Below, in pieces: positions 27,899-40,336 of a stretch of 64,000 nt of DNA. The notes beneath the pieces were generated by a model, which did no database searches, was not told the DNA's origin, and was given only the letters and a program-made list of their open reading frames with translations. The stretch comes from Phaseolus vulgaris (Eukaryota > Streptophyta > Magnoliopsida > Fabales > Fabaceae), in contig NC_023754.2 of assembly GCF_000499845.2 (NCBI RefSeq), positions 25,206,611 to 25,270,610 on the forward strand. The letters run 5' to 3'. The stretch's first letter is position 1. Each line of letters begins with the position of its first letter. Made by a program: the position numbers and the translations under genes.

Positions 27899-30295
27899 CT
27901 CATGTTTCCTCACCTCATATTTCTCAATATTTCAACTCTTAATTTGTAAATAAAAGTTAGATATCTTACCAATTTCTTTCTTCAAAAAACCAAAATACGC
28001 AGATATTTACTTCTCCAAGTCGCATTAGTTGATGTTAATTACATTATATTTTTAACAAGGAACGAAATTCCGGTATATTATTTCACTAAAACAGTAATTA
28101 ATAATATTTGAAGAATAATTTATTATAAGTAAAAGATGAAAATTATTGCTTCGTGACAAAAATTGTAACTTCAACATCCAAACCTCTTATATCTCCTTTT
28201 GTTTTCTTAAGAGTTATATATTATATGTGTTTTTGACTCGTCCATTTAAAATTGAAAATATGTTAAAACTTCCCAATGAGAAATGTTAAATGTATGGTTT
28301 GTTATGTATTACCAAAATGTATGCTTCCGTGGCTGTTTTAGTTTCATTTGAAAAAAAAATATAAATAAATGAAAACAAGCTTCATTTAAAAAAGCGCAAT
28401 ATATACACATTTTTGTTAAATAAAATTTAATTAATTCTTGTGTACTTATGTCTATATCTAATATATATACACGAAATGTTAAATGATTTTTCTCTCTACA
28501 TAACCTCTCATAGTTATTAATACTAAAATAAGCAATTATACAACTTCACCATGCCATTCAAAAGTAATTATATAATTTCTACAATTAAAAATAATTAACA
28601 CATACACTTTTTCAAATTATTCTTACAAAATTATATAATTTTTAAAATCGTGTTATTTTAATGTAATAAAAGTATAAATATATGTTCCATAAGATATATC
28701 TTTCCGCAATAAAAGAATAAAAACTTTATAATTTTTACTAATAAATTATTTTTTTTATAAATCTCAAGGCTATATAACAGGTAACCCCACATGAAAATAA
28801 CATAAAATTAAAAAAGATAAAGAAAAAAAAAACATAGGAAACTAGACTAAATCCTATGGAAAAAAATAAAAAATAAAAGCAACCTAAATAATTATTGAGA
28901 GTTTAAACCAAAAAGATGAAAAATTAAATAAAGAATCTTCTCTAATGCCTAATCCCATGAAAATTCTCGTTTGCATTCAAAATATTCACTATATTTACTT
29001 AATAATTTTTTCTTATTCATCTTTTTCGCCCATAATTTAGAGACCAAAGTGACTATTTATAAGAAAATACCTGAGGTAGATTTAACTATATTCCCTCACA
29101 AAATATTAGAGAATAGATTTAGAAGTAACTCGTTTGTCTACAACTAATTTAAGATTTGTTACATTAATTACATATTTAAAATGGAAAAAAATCTAAAGAC
29201 GATAAAGTTCATGGGGGCAATGCAGCATTTATGTGTGTAGAAAATCATCTGACTCATCTAAAGAAGACATATTAGCAAATATATAATCGTAAGATCTTAA
29301 AACAACCCTTACATCTTCAGCAAATTTTTAAAAATTGACCAACAAGAGATTCACCCTCCACGAGCGCAACAACAACTTTAATAAGATTATCAAGATCAAT
29401 AACAACTTCCTCAACTCCCATAACCTCTTTATTACCAACATGTATCTCATCTATTTGTATCTTTATAACAAAATTACTTTTATATTATAAAAATATTATA
29501 TTAGAATATTTGATCTACTAACTTATTAATTATAATTAAAAATTTAATTTGATTAAATAAGCTTAAGTGTTTTGTAGTAGGAACATATTAAAAATATAGT
29601 TTTCGTTACAATAAATTTAGTTTGGATTACAGTAATATATTATTTTAAACCCTAAAACGTTATATTTTAAAATAATAATATATTAAGATGAATTACTTTA
29701 TAAAATATGAAAATTTAAATTAGTTTATTTTATTTTATTTATTTATCACATTATAAAAGCACACACATATATTAATAAATATGAAATGATTTAATTGTAT
29801 TTTATTTGTTTTTTTATAATATAGAAAAAATTATTAATAATTATTAAATTAATATTGAATTATTTTGTTATAATATCAAATTTTATATAAATTAATATTA
29901 ATAACATAATTGTTAAAATAATAGAATACGTGAACTTATATAATAGTAAAATATTTATATACATAATAATTATGTCATAATGATTATGTAGTAACTGATT
30001 ATATTATAATAGATAGTCGATTATTTTGAAATTATTATGTGTGTATACTTCTTTTCCACATCTATCCTCAGTTATGCGGAAAGTTAAACTTAAAAAAAAA
30101 AATCGTTTTTACATTTTTTAATACATTCATTTTCGTACTTCAATATGTATGGATAGCATTTGAATGGATCAAAAAAGACACCATGACAAATGAATTGGTT
30201 TCTGTTGGTGCACAGTTTGAATGACTTACCTTCATTCCTTCTATAGAATTCTTATTGCAGATAAAAAAGATATATACAATTCTTATATTATACTT
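27899..30295. other. AT-rich intergenic region downstream of the LysM kinase
   Basis: About 2.4 kb, very AT-rich, with many poly-A/T tracts. It should include the kinase 3' untranslated region. No gene, RNA or intact element was recognised. Confidence 0.5.
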
Positions 30296-30309
30296 TTTTG
30301 GTTCTTTGT

Positions 30310-30715
30310 GCCATTCATCATGTACAATGGCCTCTGAAATTCTTATATTTCTATATTCTTCCTTTGTATCTGCTAGTGAAATAGTACAGTGCCATTCATT
30401 CTCATTCACAGAATCTTCAATACCAAATACCAACAAATAATATTGAGTTTCTGTTGCTGAAAGATTCTCTGAAATTTTGTTCATACTTAGCAGGTTAGTT
30501 TTCTTTGTTTCTCTTCCTTTATTATATCCATTATCCAGAAAACCTCATTCTCATTATTACATTTTATATATAGTTTGTCACTTAAGATTCAAAAGATTTG
30601 AAGAAGTATAAATTTCTGGTTTAACTTTTAGTTTTTATTTTAGGCTTTTGAATATAAAAAGATGTCATAGGGCAGTCAAGTCATTAGATGTTTTATTTTT
30701 AGAAGAATTTGAAAA
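30310..30715 (+). repeat. Leader segment of the demethylase gene, repeated near 50.5 kb
   Basis: This segment closely resembles 50545-50985. Shared landmarks are TCTTATATTTCTA, TTTGTATCTGCTAG, TTCTCTGAAATTTTGTTCAT, CAGGTTAGTTTTCTTT and AAAAGATTTGAAGAAGT. The CAG/GTTAGT at 30490 looks like a splice donor, so this is probably the first, non-coding exon and the start of the leader intron of the JmjC gene. Confidence 0.6.
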
Positions 30716-31061
30716 TGTATAGTTAAAATAGAATGAATATTTAAAATACAATTTATTCCTTTTAAAAATCAAAGTTCAATTTTTTTAGATTTGAAAAAAC
30801 ATTTTTTTTCTTTTGGTTTGATCATATTCTTTTTAAAAGATGAAAAAATTAAATTGTGTGTTTGTTCAGATCCTGACAATATTTCCCTTTATAATACCAT
30901 TTTGAAATCATTTAGAAAATTACAATTAATGAACATATTTCAAATCAAGAAAATAAAAGATAAGATTTTTTATAAATTATACTCTTAAAGAAATGAGAAT
31001 ATCTAGATTATTACCTTATTTAAAATAACTGCAATATCTTACAGATCAAAATACATTTTCC

Positions 31062-31063
<2 letters not shown>

Positions 31064-31097
<34 letters not shown>
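31064..31097. repeat. (AT)17 microsatellite
   Basis: An uninterrupted alternating AT run lies in the leader intron of the JmjC demethylase gene. Confidence 0.95.
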
Positions 31098-31099
<2 letters not shown>

Positions 31100-31121
31100 T
31101 TATCATACCTTCATTTCCACA

Positions 31122-31199
31122 GAAGACTCACGTCACACTGAAGCAAGTATACGAAAGTTCCAAGATTTCGCATTAAAATTGACACTAAAGATATATTAG
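31122..31199 (+). other. Probable non-coding leader exon of the JmjC gene
   Basis: It is flanked by TTTCCACAG before and GTATGT after. It contains stop codons in the frame leading into the first coding exon, so it would be untranslated. The call rests on splice signals alone. Confidence 0.4.
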
Positions 31200-31498
31200 G
31201 TATGTTTTTTTAATTGAAACCAGACACACAATTAACTGTAATACATAAGAACTATGAATTGTATGTTGATTGTTCAGAAAATCCTTTATTTTGTTTGTTA
31301 AGGGTAGGTTAGTATGCTACTTTTCTCTATGATTGTAGTATCATTATATAAAGGATTTGATATTTTATATTGACTGTTAGAAACTATAGAAAAGTTGGCA
31401 TGTTCATGGTTGAATGAGTGATATATTCATCGTTAATCCATGTTATAGTGGAGCTTTTGCAATATCTTGATATTCTTTGTGTTCTTTCTGCAGTAAGA

Positions 31499-34400
31499 AT
31501 GAAAATTATATTAAGAATACCAGAGAAGTCAAAGGATCATATTGACTATATGATGAAGATCTCAATGCCCGCAAAATACTCTGGAATTCGAAAGAGATCA
31601 AATGAGCAGTACTTATCCAATAGTCCAAAATCAAGACAAAATGAACAAGCTCCTATTGTACTAGAAGAATGGTCAAACCGACATAGTGATAATTTTACTG
31701 GCAAAATCCCAAGAGGCTCAAGAGGTTTTGAAAGTTCAAAAAGGAGAAAGGTTAAAGAAGACTATACAATAAAATCAAAGCCTAAAGGGGGAGAAGATGT
31801 TTTTAGTTATAATAAGAGGACTACTGAATGTCCTTTTAGTAAAGAACTAGAGCCAAGAAAGTGTCTTGCTGCATTGAAGAAGAAAAGAAAATTTGAAGAC
31901 AATATCTTGGCTGACCAATTGGGCGATTACAAGGATTTTGTTCCTTCAAAGACAAATTTCAGAAGCAAAGCTAGAAAAATTGATAACGTTAAGGTAAATG
32001 CCTTCCTCACTGCCTACTCCTTCATTGAAAAAGTACTTTATCATAATATTTTTTTTTCTTGGTCGGACCTTGTATTTGTGTTAACAGGATACAGAGCAGA
32101 CTTCTAAAAAATGTCATCAGTGTTTGAAAAAGGAAAGGGCAGTGTTCGTACCTTGTACTAAATGTCCGAAAATGTATTGTTTGGGGTGCATCAGGAAATG
32201 GTAAAGTAGTTCACATTTAAATAATCATTGAAAGGGTATTTGTTCGTGTAGTTTATAAATATAACAATTTCTCATTTTACACATAGGTATCCCAATCTTA
32301 CAACATCAGACATTTCACACGAGTGTCCCTTTTGCCAAAACAATTGCAACTGCCGTGTTTGCTTGGGCTCAACAGGAACGATTAAGGTTAGTTTTCTGTG
32401 CTGTCTGGTAGATACCCTTAAATCAATTCCTTTCATAAATTGAAAATGTTACTCAGAAGAACTTTGAGATTACTTTTTAACTCTGTTTTCCCATCTAATT
32501 TGATGTGTTCAGACATCTAACAGCAGCATCACAGATGACGAAAAGGTTCAACATCTTCAATACATGATTGACTTACTCATTCCATTTATACAACATATTT
32601 GTGAAGAACAAACTCAAGAGCACGAGATTGAAGCTAAAATACAAGGTATTAAGCTTCAGCATCAGTGGGGGTATTTAACTTTGAATACATCACTAACGAT
32701 AATCTGTCTTGCCAGGAAAATCAAGCTCTGAGATTGAGATACCACAAACATCTTGTGAAAATGAACGTATCTATTGGTATGATATTAGTCCATTTGCCTA
32801 TTATACAAGTTTGATCCTTCCACAATTTCGTAACTTTGTTTTTCTTGGAGCAGTGACCATTGTGCTACTTCATTTACTGATCTTTATCGAAGCTGCCCCG
32901 AGTGTTCCTTTGAAATCTGCCTCAACTGTTGCAAAGAAATACGCAATGGAAGTATATCACCCCGGTCTGAAATGAAGTTTCAATATGTGAATAGGGGGTA
33001 TGATTATATGCATGGTGGTGATCCATTACCAGTGTCTGGTAATTTAGGGACTTTAAGAGGTCATTCTAAGATATCTACCAAATGGAAGGCCAACAGTGAT
33101 GGAAGTATCAGATGTGCACCCAAAGAAATGGGGGGATGTGGTGGCCCTGTGATGGAGCTGAAGCGCATTCTTTTAAATGGGTGGATATCAGACTTGGAAG
33201 CCAAAGCTCGTAACATTCTAAAAGGCTTTTCTAAAACTGAACAAACAACTCTTCAGAAAGAAGAAATATCAAGTTGCAATTCTAAGATAAGAGCAGCTTT
33301 TAGAGATGGCACAAGTGATAATAACTTATACTGTCCATCATCAAGTGACCTCATAAATGAAGGGCTGCCTCTCTTCAGAAAACATTGGACTCAGGGTGAA
33401 CCAATCATAGTTCGTGATGTTCTTAAGCAGGGTACAGGTCTTAGTTGGGAGCCAATGGTCACATTGCGAGCCCTATCTGAAAACGTGGCTCCAGGAATCA
33501 GCTCAAATATGACTGAATTGAAGGCCATTGATTGCCTTTCTTGTTGTGAGGTTTGCTTCTATTGTCTCGTTTTGGTTTTTAATACCAACATTTCCCTCCC
33601 AAAATATGCTTCTAAAGTTTCAAGTGTTTTTTTTTATCCAAATGGTTGCTATTGATTTCCATAAATCATGTTTTTTTTTTCCTATGCTTTGGAATGCACG
33701 TAAGATGACTTCAATTGCTAATTCCTTTTTATATCGAACTGTAACATTTTACAATGTTTTTCATGCATGTATATTAATAATACAAGAATTTGGACCAACA
33801 TTCACCATTCTATTCTAAACCTTTGCAGGTAGAAATCAATACTAGTACATTCTTCAAGGGCTATACCCAAGGAAGAACACATCAAAACCTGTGGCCAGAG
33901 ATGCTGAAGTTAAAAGACTGGCCTCCCTCTGACAAGTTTGATGATGTTTTGCCTCGCCATTGTGACGAGTTTATCCGCTGCTTGCCATTTCAAGAGTATT
34001 GTGATCCTCGAGCTGGGATCCTCAACCTTGCTGTAAAGTTGCCATCCCATGTTCTAAAGCCAGACCTTGGTCCGAAAACATATATTGCTTATGGGATTAA
34101 AGAGGAACTTGGCAGGGGAGATTCAGTAACAAAACTTCACTATGACATGTCTGATGCTGTAAGCAACTTACAACCTTACTTTTTATTCAAGCCTTGTTGT
34201 TTTTTAGAACTTACAACTTGCATTCTGTTTGTACATTAAAACCAAAATCCTAGATTTCTTATTGCGCATGTTGTATCACTGGAAGATGAGCATTCCTATG
34301 GTTAATAACTTTACTTTCCGTATTACTTAACGTAGTTTAGAGGTTGTTTTCTTATTAATTTAATTTGCACTTTTAGATTATGGTACATGGAAATATTATG

Positions 34401-35549
34401 CTTCTATTTCACAAAATATACTTCCTTGTCTAGAAATTTCCAAGGTGAATATTTTGATTTTCTAATTATTGTTCAAAAATTTCCAAAGGTGAATATTTTG
34501 ATCCACACGACTGAGGTAACATTGAGTGATGAACAAAATTCAGTTATTCCAAAACTGAAAAAAGCACACATGGTCCAAGATGGGAAAGAGGGACATGGTT
34601 GCAAAAGGGTCGATGAATGCCTGAATGAAGGACTTTGCAAAGACAACAGAGAAGAATATAACTGTGCTATTTCTAAAGAATCAGGTGGTGCTCTTTGGGA
34701 CATCTTTCGGAGAGAGGATTCTGAAAAGTTAGATGCATATCTAAGAAAGCACTCTAAGGAATTTAGGCATACCTATTGCTCTCCAGTTGAAGAGGTAATG
34801 TTATATTTAATTAGTCTAAATTTCTTCTTATCCTTATTCTTGGCTTGAGGCTAATTTATTTCTATGTTGGTTAGGTTGTCCATCCAATTAATGACCAATG
34901 CTTTTACTTGACTTTGGAACACAAGAAGAATCTGAAGAAGGAGTTTGGTTAATATTAAGATTTGCAAATTGCTTGATCAAAGGATGCAATTTAGTTACTA
35001 ACATGAATCTTAATTCGCAGGTGTAGAACCTTGGACTTTTGAGCAACAACTTGGGGAGGCAGTATTTATTCCTGCTGGATGTGCACACCAAGTCAGGAAT
35101 CTTAAGGTGAAACATGTTTTGACGCATTGAATTGACTCATATTGTCTGCATCTATGATTGCATATCTAACACTAAGATCCACATTATAAACCTTGCAGTC
35201 ATGCACAAAAGTTGCTGTAGATTTCGTGTCTCCAGAAAATGTTCATATGTGCTTGCATTTAACTGAAGAGTTCCGTCGTCTTCCTAAGAATCACAAGGCC
35301 CGAGAAGATAAACTTGAGGTGATTAATTTGCTTCCTGCATGTTTTCTTATTTTTTTGCTTTTTCTTTCTTCCTTTTCATGTGAACTTCAAAGTTCGAACT
35401 AATCAAATTGAAGAAGAGAACTTAAATGTTGGCCAAACTTATAATATGTTTGTTTTTTATGTTTTTATTTTTTTATGAAACAGATACAGAAAATGATCCT
35501 CTATGCTGTTGACAATGCTGTCAAAGAATTACAAGCTTTACGTTCTTGA
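31499..35549 (+). CDS. JmjC-domain H3K9-type histone demethylase, KDM3/JHDM2 (JMJ25/IBM1-like) family
   Basis: Twelve coding exons, all in phase: 31499-31993, 32088-32200, 32287-32386, 32513-32645, 32716-32776, 32854-33550, 33829-34158, 34489-34794, 34875-34947, 35021-35106, 35199-35318 and 35484-35549, giving 859 residues. A basic, nuclear-localisation-like N-terminus (KRRK, KKKRK) is followed by a RING-like zinc finger (CHQC...[12 protein letters not shown]...CPFC...CNCRVC). A second Cys cluster follows (YCDHC...CPEC...CLNCC). The JmjC domain binds iron through His637-Tyr-Asp639 ([11 protein letters not shown]) and His792 ([13 protein letters not shown]). KDM3 enzymes remove H3K9 mono- and dimethyl marks in the nucleus. 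The start was set at the first ATG after an acceptor at 31493, since the joined leader has an in-frame stop. No WRC domain was found upstream; some relatives carry one. A duplicated acceptor precedes the exon at 34489. Confidence 0.92.
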
Positions 35550-36621
35550 TTGGATCTGATGCAAGCATGCTCATTTGGCATGATAGCTGCTGTTTTGTAC
35601 TATCTGTTAGAATTTAGTGATGAAAGTCATAATTAAATGACTTTTATTATGTATGTATATATACACTAATAAACATTATTCTAACTTGCTTTCTATATAA
35701 TGTGTCAGACTAGCCTAGTACATAATTTTAGTATAAATTTTGAGAGTTTTGTAATAAGATACTATAAAAATTTGAGAACACAAAAAGTGCTCTACTCTTA
35801 TTATGTAATGAACAACACAATCATATTATGAGACGAAATATGCGAAAATTAAATTATATAATTGAGTAACACTCTTCTCTAAAGATAAAGAAATTTAGTA
35901 ATAATGGTTGGATATAATTGAATTTATTTAATGTTTTAGGTGGAGAACTAAGTTGCTGACATTAATGTTATTTATGCATAGCTTATATAATTGAATAATA
36001 TTTTTACATTATTATTTATTATACAATCTTATTGTAAGGATATTCTACATATTTTATATTTAGATCTGTACCTGTAAATATTACCTTTAGAATAAATAAT
36101 TTATAGATAGAAAAATATACAAAATAATCTAATAATCTAATAATAAAATTTAATATTATATTAATACTATTTTTTTGTATTTACTTAATAAAATTAAAAG
36201 TAATTTATAAAATAATTTTTAAATTAGTGTAAGTAACTTATTACTTTATATTCTAAATTAATTTTTAATTAAATTAATGATTAATTTGATTATTTTAGAG
36301 TATTTTATTTAATATTTTTTATTGTGAACAAAACTCATATATATAATTTATATTATTTTATCCCATATATGACATTCTCATCAAGCCACTATAAAGTCAA
36401 ATTAAAAGCATAACAACAAGAGGATAGTGATGCATGAAAAATTAAAGAAGTCAAAACAAAATTAGTATTCCGAGCTAAATTCTTATTAAAACTATGACTT
36501 AGTACATTCATTCTTTGTGTGAATTGTTCTACCTTTTCTTATTATGGTCTGTTTCTAAACACAAACACATAATATATATATATGAATAATGAACATCTTT
36601 TGTTCACAATTCTATAGTTTA
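35550..36621. other. Convergent 3' region between the JmjC gene and the At4g22030-like gene
   Basis: About 1.1 kb of AT-rich DNA lies between the two facing stop codons. Only the expected untranslated ends are inferred. Confidence 0.5.
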
Positions 36622-37920
36622 CTAGAAGAGCTTGCTAGCAAATTCATCCATGGCAATTCCTTCCCTACGACATGAAGCAGACTTAGAGGCAAGCTCTCTC
36701 AGCTCAAACCCGCTTCTTCCTAATTGCATAGCCACCTTGTTCTCAAACACTTCACCGTTTTCTCTTTTCTCCATATCTTTCTCTTCAAGTGTTACCTCAA
36801 CAGTTTCTTCCAACAAACGCAAAAACCCTCCACAGAATCTATACATTTCAAACACCATTCCCACTTGTCCTCCATGCTCAAATGAGTTAACAACAGCAGC
36901 CAGAGACCCAGCCAAAAGGGTCACCAAATATGTCCAAGACCACCACCCTATGTTGTCCACAAACACTGACCCAATTGTTGCAATGCCCATGAGCAAAGGC
37001 CCTAAAATGGCCAAACTCTTGCTGATCTTCAACACCTTGTTTCCTAACCTCTCATAGTCCTCAAAATCTTTTCTCTTTGACACTTCAACAACCTCCCTCA
37101 GTTCCATTTCTAGTTCTTCACTCCATCCATTCACTAACCCTTCTTCCATCTTCTCTCTCTTTGTTTTTTCTTTGTGGGGTTGAGAAATCTTATCAGGCCT
37201 AGGCCACCACACAGCAGGCTCAAACTTTTCAGGGAATTTCTCAAGCATAGCTCCCAAAAGGGGAAGTGGGTAAGCTCTATCAAGAGCCAAAACCTTCAAA
37301 ATCACATCGTTCACATCTTCCTCTGAAGGACTTTCAAGTGCAACAGTGGCCTCCATTTTTGTCTGCAGGCACTTAAACAGTCTCGTCGCGTTTCGTTGTT
37401 CTTCGGCAAGTTGTGAGGGTTGGATCTTGTTCATCACGAGTAGTAACCCTGTGGCAGCACAAAACAAGAGGGTGGAAGATAGTTTAAGACCCAGTAATGG
37501 CGCCCCTGAACCTGGACACGTGGCAACAAGACCCGACATGGTTGCGGCTGATAGAGTAATCATGTTGATGGAGTTCAAAAGAAGGATGTTCCAATTGTCA
37601 CGTTGCTTCCCAACATTGTGGTGCATTTCTACTCTGTCGGTTACCAACTCCAAAATTGCAAGGAATTTCGTGGTGGTGGTGATCTTATTCTTGTTGTTGA
37701 GAGTATTAAGATTACGAACACTTTCATCGTACAATGCTTTTGGTTTGACATTTTCTTCAAATGGGTTTGTGTCTGTTGAAGCGTTGGTTTCCTGAAATGA
37801 ATTTGTGGTAGATATTTTTGGAACTAACAAAGACATTCGTCTGAACTTTGATACAGTAGCATGTTTTCTCTTGAAGGAAAAAGAAGAAAGATACATAGAT
37901 GAGATATGCAAGGAGGCCAT
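36622..37920 (-). CDS. Intronless 'probable F-box protein At4g22030'-like membrane protein
   Basis: A single 432-codon exon. The N-terminus (MASLHISSMYLSSFSFKRKH...) is Ser-rich, basic and lacks acidic residues, as in a plastid transit peptide. Two hydrophobic hairpins follow. The first contains SINMITLSAATMSGLVATCP and GLKLSSTLLFCAATGLLLVM (about 115-160). The second contains LAILGPLLMGIATIGSVFV and SWTYLVTLLAGSLAAVV. Landmarks ERNATRLFK-like (EEQRNATRLFK), LALDRAYPLPLLGAMLEKFP and WWP match a plant family usually labelled probable F-box protein At4g22030. I see no F-box, and the layout is that of a four-helix plastid membrane protein. The function is unknown. A TATA box lies about 125 bp upstream. 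The orientation is convergent with the JmjC gene. Confidence 0.8.
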   Translation of the reverse strand: MASLHISSMYLSSFSFKRKHATVSKFRRMSLLVPKISTTNSFQETNASTDTNPFEENVKPKALYDESVRNLNTLNNKNKITTTTKFLAILELVTDRVEMHHNVGKQRDNWNILLLNSINMITLSAATMSGLVATCPGSGAPLLGLKLSSTLLFCAATGLLLVMNKIQPSQLAEEQRNATRLFKCLQTKMEATVALESPSEEDVNDVILKVLALDRAYPLPLLGAMLEKFPEKFEPAVWWPRPDKISQPHKEKTKREKMEEGLVNGWSEELEMELREVVEVSKRKDFEDYERLGNKVLKISKSLAILGPLLMGIATIGSVFVDNIGWWSWTYLVTLLAGSLAAVVNSFEHGGQVGMVFEMYRFCGGFLRLLEETVEVTLEEKDMEKRENGEVFENKVAMQLGRSGFELRELASKSASCRREGIAMDEFASKLF

Positions 37921-38043
37921 GGAATTAGAGTTCTGGATTACAAAAAGAAATGAGTGATCTGAGTTTTATAATAAACAAAAACTGGAGGCAAAGGAAGTGG
38001 TCGTGAAATGTTGAGGACTTGGCCTTTTGCTGACCCTTTCTCT

Positions 38044-38051
38044 CTTTTATA
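38044..38051 (-). promoter_or_regulatory. TATA box of the At4g22030-like gene
   Basis: On the minus strand it reads GCTATAAAAGAGAG, a textbook TATA box. A start of transcription about 30 bp downstream would leave a leader of roughly 100 bases before the ATG at 37920. Confidence 0.6.
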
Positions 38052-38059
38052 GCTTCCCA

Positions 38060-39940
38060 CTTTTGCAATATTTTTCCATTGGGTTGTCAAAATCCCACAC
38101 ATTAGTTAGGGTTCTTACTTGGTTACTTGCAAAGATAAACAATGAGAGGTAATGAACTTAAGGAAAATTGTATGAACATTTGTTGTTTACTCATTCTTGG
38201 TTTAATTTCACTCAGAACGCAACTATCAAGTTGAGCTTAGAATATGACTAAGTGTACTCTAACTACTAATTTTAATGACTACTTCAAAAGTCAATAACCT
38301 ACTACAACCAAAACACTACTAGGTATACTCTAAAAAAAACTGGCAATAAGTAAGAATAAAAATCAGCAATTCTTTTATTTTAATCCTTTTAGGTGCAAAT
38401 GTTTTTTTTATTGTCTGTGTTCGAGGTTCAAGTTGGATTTTATATGGTTGAAAATTTCAATTAATTCAAATTTGCAGTTTTCCACGTTTTTATATTTGAA
38501 GTTAATGATGAGGATTTACCTTTTTATTTATTATTTTTAATATTATAATTTATTGAAATAATTATTATTTTAATAATATAAATGAATTATGTTTAAATGC
38601 AAGTGATATGAATTAGATAATATAAAAGTGAGTTGTTTACTAGTTACTTACACTACTCAACAACAACCACCTTTTTACCAGTGTTGTTAATCGCAGAGCT
38701 GGTGAATTATTAATATTCAGCTTTTAGATATGATGTCATAAATTCGTGCGCCTTTTTTTTTACATTATTATACCCTCTCGTTAAACTAATATTAAAAGAA
38801 TTGACAACGTGCTTGATATTTTTTTTAAAACAACTTATATAATTAATACTTTTTAAAGACATAAATTGTTTTTAAGATAATGAAAGCATGAGTTATTTTA
38901 AAAGGTAAACAAAAGAAGACGAAATAACTACATAAATTTAATCTCATCAATTGTAACAATAAGCGATATTTTTATAAAAATGTTATATTCTTCCAACTAG
39001 AAAAATATACAATAATTTATATTATATTTTGTATATCTCTACCAAATTATTTATTTTATTGCACACTTCTTCCTTCTTCTTTTTTCTACTTATTCTTTTC
39101 TATTGTTTTTCTTTTCTTTGGTTCATTTTTTATGAGTTTTGGTTTTAAATTTCCATTTCTAGCAAAAAGATTAGTGGGTCTGATATGATATTTTCAGGAT
39201 TTTTTTAAGCTGTTGGACTTTTAATAGAAAGTCTAAATATTTAATTGTTAACTGTTACTTTGAAAATGAAAAAGTAAATTATTAGTATTGATTATGGAGT
39301 AATCACCACATGACATGATTGGAAAATAAATAATTATAGTATAACTATAATTTGTAAAAAAAATTATTTTTAACATATAAATTATATTTTGAATTTATTT
39401 AGGATAAAGACTTTTATTGCTATACAGATTATGTTTAACTAATAAGCTTTATAGAAAAATGTTAAAATTAGATTTAAAAATAAAAAAGATAAATGAAGTG
39501 AAATAAAAGATTAAGAAAAATGTCTGAAGCACTCTAATTTTAAAAAAAATGGAAAAAATTTAGAGTTAAAGAAAAACTGATAAAAAATACTGCCATTTGA
39601 TATAAATATACACATACATAATATTATATTTAACTTGTGACAAGTATATATTCTGTGTTATAAAATTATTTTTAACCATGTAATAATTTTTTTATTCAGT
39701 TTACAAAATAAAAGTATTTGTTAATACACTTTATTACCTTAATAGTTTTATTATCATCAAACATACAAAAACAACGCTGTACTGTTAAAGGAAACATATA
39801 AAAACAACATCTACTGTTTAAAAAGATCTACAGTTTAAAATTTTCGTCTTAAATATGAAACATATCGAAAGTTGTCACATAACATATCAGGAGCAAAATC
39901 TTTTTTTTGTTTTGTTAAAAATACTAAACGGTGTTGAGTG
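38060..39940. other. AT-rich intergenic region, no gene recognised
   Basis: About 1.9 kb of AT-rich sequence with homopolymer runs. No coding signal, RNA or intact element was found. Confidence 0.5.
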
Positions 39941-40336
39941 TTTGGTGAGTAACAGTGTGGGCACTGAGGAGCGGCGGTGGCGGTGCCGCGTTCAGTGCTA
40001 CCACGCGCTGACGTACAAAGAATGCAACTGTGGGACCCACCGACCTCTACAGGTCAAAAGCGCTGGTATCGACGACGACGACGTATTGATGTGGTCGAAG
40101 TTGCGTGAGGCTTGAGAACAGTCTGAACAAGTGTCTCCATGAAAGCGGAGAGAAAGAGAATCAAATTATGATTATTAATTACTGAAAACAAAGAGTTAGT
40201 GTTTCTCTCTGCATCTGCATGCGCATTCGCTTCGATTTCAACCTCTTCTTTACGCTATGTTATGCATATATCTAAACATATTAGCGACGCTTATTAATAG
40301 TGCTACACTTACCCAACCTGCAGCAGGGTGGGAGGA
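39941..40336 (+). promoter_or_regulatory. GC-richer promoter and leader of the GT14 glycosyltransferase gene
   Basis: Base composition rises sharply against the AT-rich upstream DNA. The stretch holds a GGCGGTGGCGGTG run, two TGACGT cores and a near-palindromic GTGGGACCCAC (40030-40040), which fits a TCP-factor site. An 86-codon open frame (39855-40115) lies here, but it has no recognisable domain and is read as promoter or leader sequence. Confidence 0.45.

Noticed and set aside
30140..30484. 114-codon minus-strand frame
   Set aside because: Overlaps the repeated leader segment. The copy at 50.6 kb does not preserve the frame, so protein-coding function is unlikely.
27899..31060. CRISPR, rRNA or viral features in the AT-rich gaps
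   Set aside because: No spaced direct repeats, rRNA signatures or viral coding regions were seen; the DNA is ordinary plant intergenic sequence.
39855..40115. 86-codon frame upstream of GT14
   Set aside because: No domain, first half AT-rich and second half promoter-like. No splice link to the GT14 start.
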